A DNA stretch of 23,636 nucleotides from contig JAITAP010000007.1 in assembly GCA_031284065.1 (NCBI GenBank), positions 1 to 23,636 of the forward strand, given 5' to 3'. Positions 21,201 to 23,636 of this stretch are shown piece by piece. How positions within the stretch are numbered: the first letter of the stretch is position 1; each line of letters opens with the position of its first letter. A program made the position numbers and the translations under genes. Source of the DNA: Prevotellaceae bacterium (GTDB lineage: Bacteria; Bacteroidota; Bacteroidia; Bacteroidales; UBA932). The notes under the pieces were generated by a model, which was not told where the DNA came from, ran no database searches, and worked only from the letters and a program-made list of their open reading frames with translations.

Positions 21201-23426
21201 TTGAAATCCCCCAAATCCGAAATATTCCGAGTAGCGCTACCCGCCATACTCATACTCCTGACGCCCGCTGCGCCGGCTGCGCAAAAAACGGGCGCGTGGC
21301 GCGACCACTTTGCCTACACGCAGGGCGCAGATGTGCTTGTGCAAGGCGGGCAGGCGATATGCGTAACGTCGGCGGGGCTCCTCTTTTTTGACGGCGAGGC
21401 GGAAAAAATTTCAAAGGTGAACGGGCTGAGCGACTTTGGGCTGACGGCGGCGCTTTACGACGAGCAGAGCGGATGTATTTTTGTGGGGTATGACAACGGT
21501 AGCATTGACGTGCTCCGCAGCGCAGACCCGCGCAAAATCCGGCAAGGCAACCAAACAAAGAAAATTGAGGCGTGGAAAAATTTTGTCACGCACGGGCGCA
21601 AGGGTATCAACCGCTTTCTGCGCGTGGACGACCTGATTCTTGTCGCCACCAACGCGCAAATGCTGGAGATAAAAAACGAGGAAATACGCGCCAACTACAC
21701 CATCGACGAGTACAACTACACCATCGACGAGTACAACGATACGCTTGCCGTACAGGATTTGGCGCTGCTTGGAAATACCATAGCGGCGGCAACGCCAAAA
21801 GGGTTGTACACGGCGGACAAAAACAGCTCCGGCCGCTACAATTCGCTCGGCTGGCAGCACAGGCTGACGGGGAGCAACGTTATTTCGCTTGCCGTAGCCA
21901 ACGGAAAATTGTACGCGCTGCAAGCTGACGGCACGCTGCAATCCACCACCGATTTGCAAAAATTTTCCCAGCACCCGCAAAATTTCTCCAGTCCCCGTGC
22001 GCTAAGCGTTGCCGACGGCGAGCTGTGGGTTGCTACCGCAGCCATGCTGCACAACGTTGATAATACGCAAAATAATATTTCGAGCTACGGCGGCGGACTG
22101 TCCTCGTTCAGCCCGCGCAGGGTGGCAGCATACCAAGACGGCATCTGCATTGCCGACGCGGAGTTGGGGCTGGTGGCGAGCTCTGCCGGTTCCTTTGCGC
22201 AGGCCGCGCCCAACAGCCCGCTGAAAAACCAAACCGTTGCCCTCGACGAATACGGCGGCAAGATTGCTGCCGCAGCAAGCGGTGCGCTGAGTATTCTGGA
22301 GAACAAAGGTACGTGGACAGGGAGCGCAAACAGCCAAATAGCCGACGCGCAAGCGGTAAAAATAAACCCGAAAAATGCGGCGGAAATTTTTGTGGCAACG
22401 TCGAGCGGCGTGGCAACGTTCAGCGGTGCAAGCTTGCTGGGGAAGTCGGGGGACGATATACGCGGCATGTCCTTTGATGCGGACGGAAACCTTTTTGCCT
22501 TTGCCTCGAACAGCGCAACGCCCGTGCGACGGCGCAACGCCGATGGCTCGTGGAGCGTATTTTCCAGCGACGCGCTGCAAACTGAAACGCTGGGAAGCGT
22601 TGCGCTTGCCAACAAAGTTTTTTGGGGAATAGCCCGGCCGAACAACCTGTACCTCTACGCGCCCGGCGCAAACCTTGCCGACGCCGACGACGACAAGGCT
22701 TCCGTTTTTAGCGTGAAGGTGAGCATTGACGAAACGTTTTCGGCGGGCAACATTTACGCGCTTGCCGCCGACCGCAACGGCGAGCTGTGGCTGGGGACAG
22801 ATAAGGGTGTAGTTGTGTACAGCGCGATTAGCGACCCGTTCGCAAGCGTTCCGCAAGGTCAGCGCATAAAAATTCCTACGGAGATACCCGGACAAGCCGC
22901 CTACCTGCTACAGTACGAGCACGTAACGGCGATAGCGGTGGACGGCGGCAACCGCAAGTGGCTCGGCACGCGCGACGCCGGCGTGTTCCTGCAATCCGAC
23001 GATGGTGTGGAGCAGCTGCACGCTTTCAACGCGCAAAACAGCCCCCTGCCCTCAAACAACGTGAAAGATATTGCCGTGAACGGTCAAACGGGTGAGGTAA
23101 TTTTTGCCACAGACAAGGGTATGGTTGGGTTCTACAGCGACGCCACCGCCGGCAGGTACAACTTTGACGAGGTAAAGGTATATCCCAACCCCGTGCGCCC
23201 CGACATGAGCTTGGTTACCATCGCCAACCTCGTGGAGGATGCCTCGGTGAAGATAACGGACGTGTCGGGCAACCTTGTGTTTTTTGCCACCGCCAACGGC
23301 GGAACTATTACATGGAACGTCCAAAATCTCAACGGGCGGCGCGTGGCAACCGGCGTGTACCTCATCTTTCTCGCCGACCAAACGGGGCAGGAGAGCAAGG
23401 TGGTGAAGATGGTGGTAATTAATTAA
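21201..23426 (+). CDS. porZ: T9SS surface component PorZ, TTG start
   Basis: The 741-residue protein starts with a signal peptide (residues 1 to about 26, ILILLTPAAPAAQ) followed by TGAWRDHFAYTQG, the usual start of mature PorZ. Two beta-propellers follow, with two-component-regulator-type repeats such as GLSDFGLTAALYDEQSG, LWLGTDKGVVVYS and KWLGTRDAGVF. A C-terminal sorting-like domain (from about 655, VKVYPNPVRPD, to KMVVIN) closes it. PorZ belongs to the T9SS attachment complex with PorU, PorV and PorQ and delivers anionic LPS to the sortase PorU. The start is TTG: an in-frame TAG at 21195-21197 excludes anything further upstream and no ATG precedes the signal sequence. A 21-bp tandem duplication at 21693-21734 repeats seven residues (NYTIDEY) in frame. 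Confidence 0.87.
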   Translation: MKSPKSEIFRVALPAILILLTPAAPAAQKTGAWRDHFAYTQGADVLVQGGQAICVTSAGLLFFDGEAEKISKVNGLSDFGLTAALYDEQSGCIFVGYDNGSIDVLRSADPRKIRQGNQTKKIEAWKNFVTHGRKGINRFLRVDDLILVATNAQMLEIKNEEIRANYTIDEYNYTIDEYNDTLAVQDLALLGNTIAAATPKGLYTADKNSSGRYNSLGWQHRLTGSNVISLAVANGKLYALQADGTLQSTTDLQKFSQHPQNFSSPRALSVADGELWVATAAMLHNVDNTQNNISSYGGGLSSFSPRRVAAYQDGICIADAELGLVASSAGSFAQAAPNSPLKNQTVALDEYGGKIAAAASGALSILENKGTWTGSANSQIADAQAVKINPKNAAEIFVATSSGVATFSGASLLGKSGDDIRGMSFDADGNLFAFASNSATPVRRRNADGSWSVFSSDALQTETLGSVALANKVFWGIARPNNLYLYAPGANLADADDDKASVFSVKVSIDETFSAGNIYALAADRNGELWLGTDKGVVVYSAISDPFASVPQGQRIKIPTEIPGQAAYLLQYEHVTAIAVDGGNRKWLGTRDAGVFLQSDDGVEQLHAFNAQNSPLPSNNVKDIAVNGQTGEVIFATDKGMVGFYSDATAGRYNFDEVKVYPNPVRPDMSLVTIANLVEDASVKITDVSGNLVFFATANGGTITWNVQNLNGRRVATGVYLIFLADQTGQESKVVKMVVIN
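21693..21734 (+). repeat. Perfect 21-bp tandem duplication inside porZ
   Basis: Two identical copies of a 21-bp unit (starting AACTACACCATCGACGAGTA) lie back to back and keep the frame, giving NYTIDEY twice. Identity at the DNA level points to a recent event. Confidence 0.95.
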
Positions 23427-23439
23427 AGAGTTTAGATAT

Positions 23440-23507
23440 TAGAGTGACTTTGTTGCAACGGCAGCACATTATAAAATTTTGAATTCTGAATTTTGAATTT
23501 TGAATTG
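23440..23507. repeat. Repeat remnants downstream of porZ
   Basis: GTGACTTTGTTGCAACG at 23445-23461 is a near copy of a sequence after porX. It is followed by a tandem of TTTTGAA heptads (about 23477-23506). There is no coding potential. Confidence 0.6.
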
Positions 23508-23520
23508 GCTGATGTCGGGC

Positions 23521-23636
23521 AAGTCCCGCAGGGACGACACTTGATTAACCGTAGGCTTTAGCCTACGGTAACGATAGCGCTCTCCTCTTAAGTCCCGCAG
23601 GGACGACACTTGCTGTCGCCTCCAAAGTGTCGTCCC
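23521..23636. repeat. Palindromic repeat (AGTCCCGCAGGGACGACACT) in two direct copies plus an inverted end
   Basis: A 23-bp unit occurs at 23521-23543 and identically at 23590-23612, 69 nt apart. A partial inverted copy (AAGTGTCGTCCC) ends the window. Between the direct copies is a perfect hairpin CCGTAGGCTTTAGCCTACGG (about 23550-23569). The element runs off the right edge, so its full size is unknown. Confidence 0.75.

Noticed and set aside
20739..21204. Plus-strand frames of 99 and 134 codons before porZ
   Set aside because: They run through the rplM promoter and hairpin repeat copy D, and the GVRNGGSG repeat comes from the 21-bp tandem units.
23521..23612. CRISPR array
   Set aside because: There are only two 23-bp repeats with a 46-nt gap, the repeat itself is palindromic, the gap holds another hairpin, and no cas gene is near.

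Overview
The window reads as a chromosomal segment of a Bacteroidota bacterium, most likely order Bacteroidales. The reasons are: three type IX secretion system (T9SS) genes (porW/sprE, porX, porZ) plus the C-terminal T9SS sorting tail of a cargo protein at the left edge; several promoters matching the Bacteroidota consensus (TTG, about 20 nt, TAnnTTTG); almost no Shine-Dalgarno sequences; and intergenic palindromic repeats of the CATTCCGAGC type that are common in this phylum. The genus cannot be fixed from the sequence. Coding is dense except for a repeat-filled stretch at 100-1068 and the 20692-21200 gap.

Layout. (1) 1-99: end of a T9SS cargo gene. (2) 100-1068: non-coding, a stack of different repeats (27-35 bp tandem repeats, a 182-bp inverted repeat, nested small palindromes, a C-tract, one large hairpin repeat), then a promoter. 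(3) 1069-6972 (+): a small glycan-degrading set, DUF2264 protein, BNR_4 beta-propeller protein and a large GH2 beta-galactosidase, all with export signals. There is no SusC/SusD pair in view. (4) 7202-8155 (-): DUF2156 acyltransferase-like protein. (5) 8454-12901 (+): porW and porX, 8 nt apart and probably one transcript. (6) 13066-15546 (-): thioredoxin-fold lipoprotein followed by the ribosome-assembly GTPase gene der. (7) 15781-17243 (+): endonuclease III and a divergent DapB-family protein, ending at a bidirectional terminator. (8) 17349-20691 (-): ribosomal operon rplM-rpsI-(77-codon gene)-rpsB-tsf behind a promoter and a leader hairpin. (9) 21201-23426 (+): porZ. (10) 23427-23636: further repeats.

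How the parts work together. PorW is an envelope TPR protein needed for the T9SS, PorX is its response regulator with a PglZ-type phosphodiesterase domain, and PorZ is a surface component that feeds anionic LPS to the sortase. They sit within 15 kb of each other, and porW and porX look co-transcribed. Both porW and porZ use non-ATG starts behind good TAnnTTTG boxes. The secreted glycan enzymes fit a polysaccharide-degrading lifestyle.

The points most worth a second look are: the 182-bp imperfect palindrome at 204-385; the family of long hairpin repeats (four copies, two with tandemly amplified ends); the leader hairpin in front of rplM; the only strong Shine-Dalgarno in the window, in front of tsf; the DapB-like enzyme lacking both signature motifs; the porW-porX pairing with a 16-bp palindrome at its transcription start; and the small gene lodged inside the ribosomal operon. 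I found no tRNA, rRNA, CRISPR array, transposase or prophage gene.
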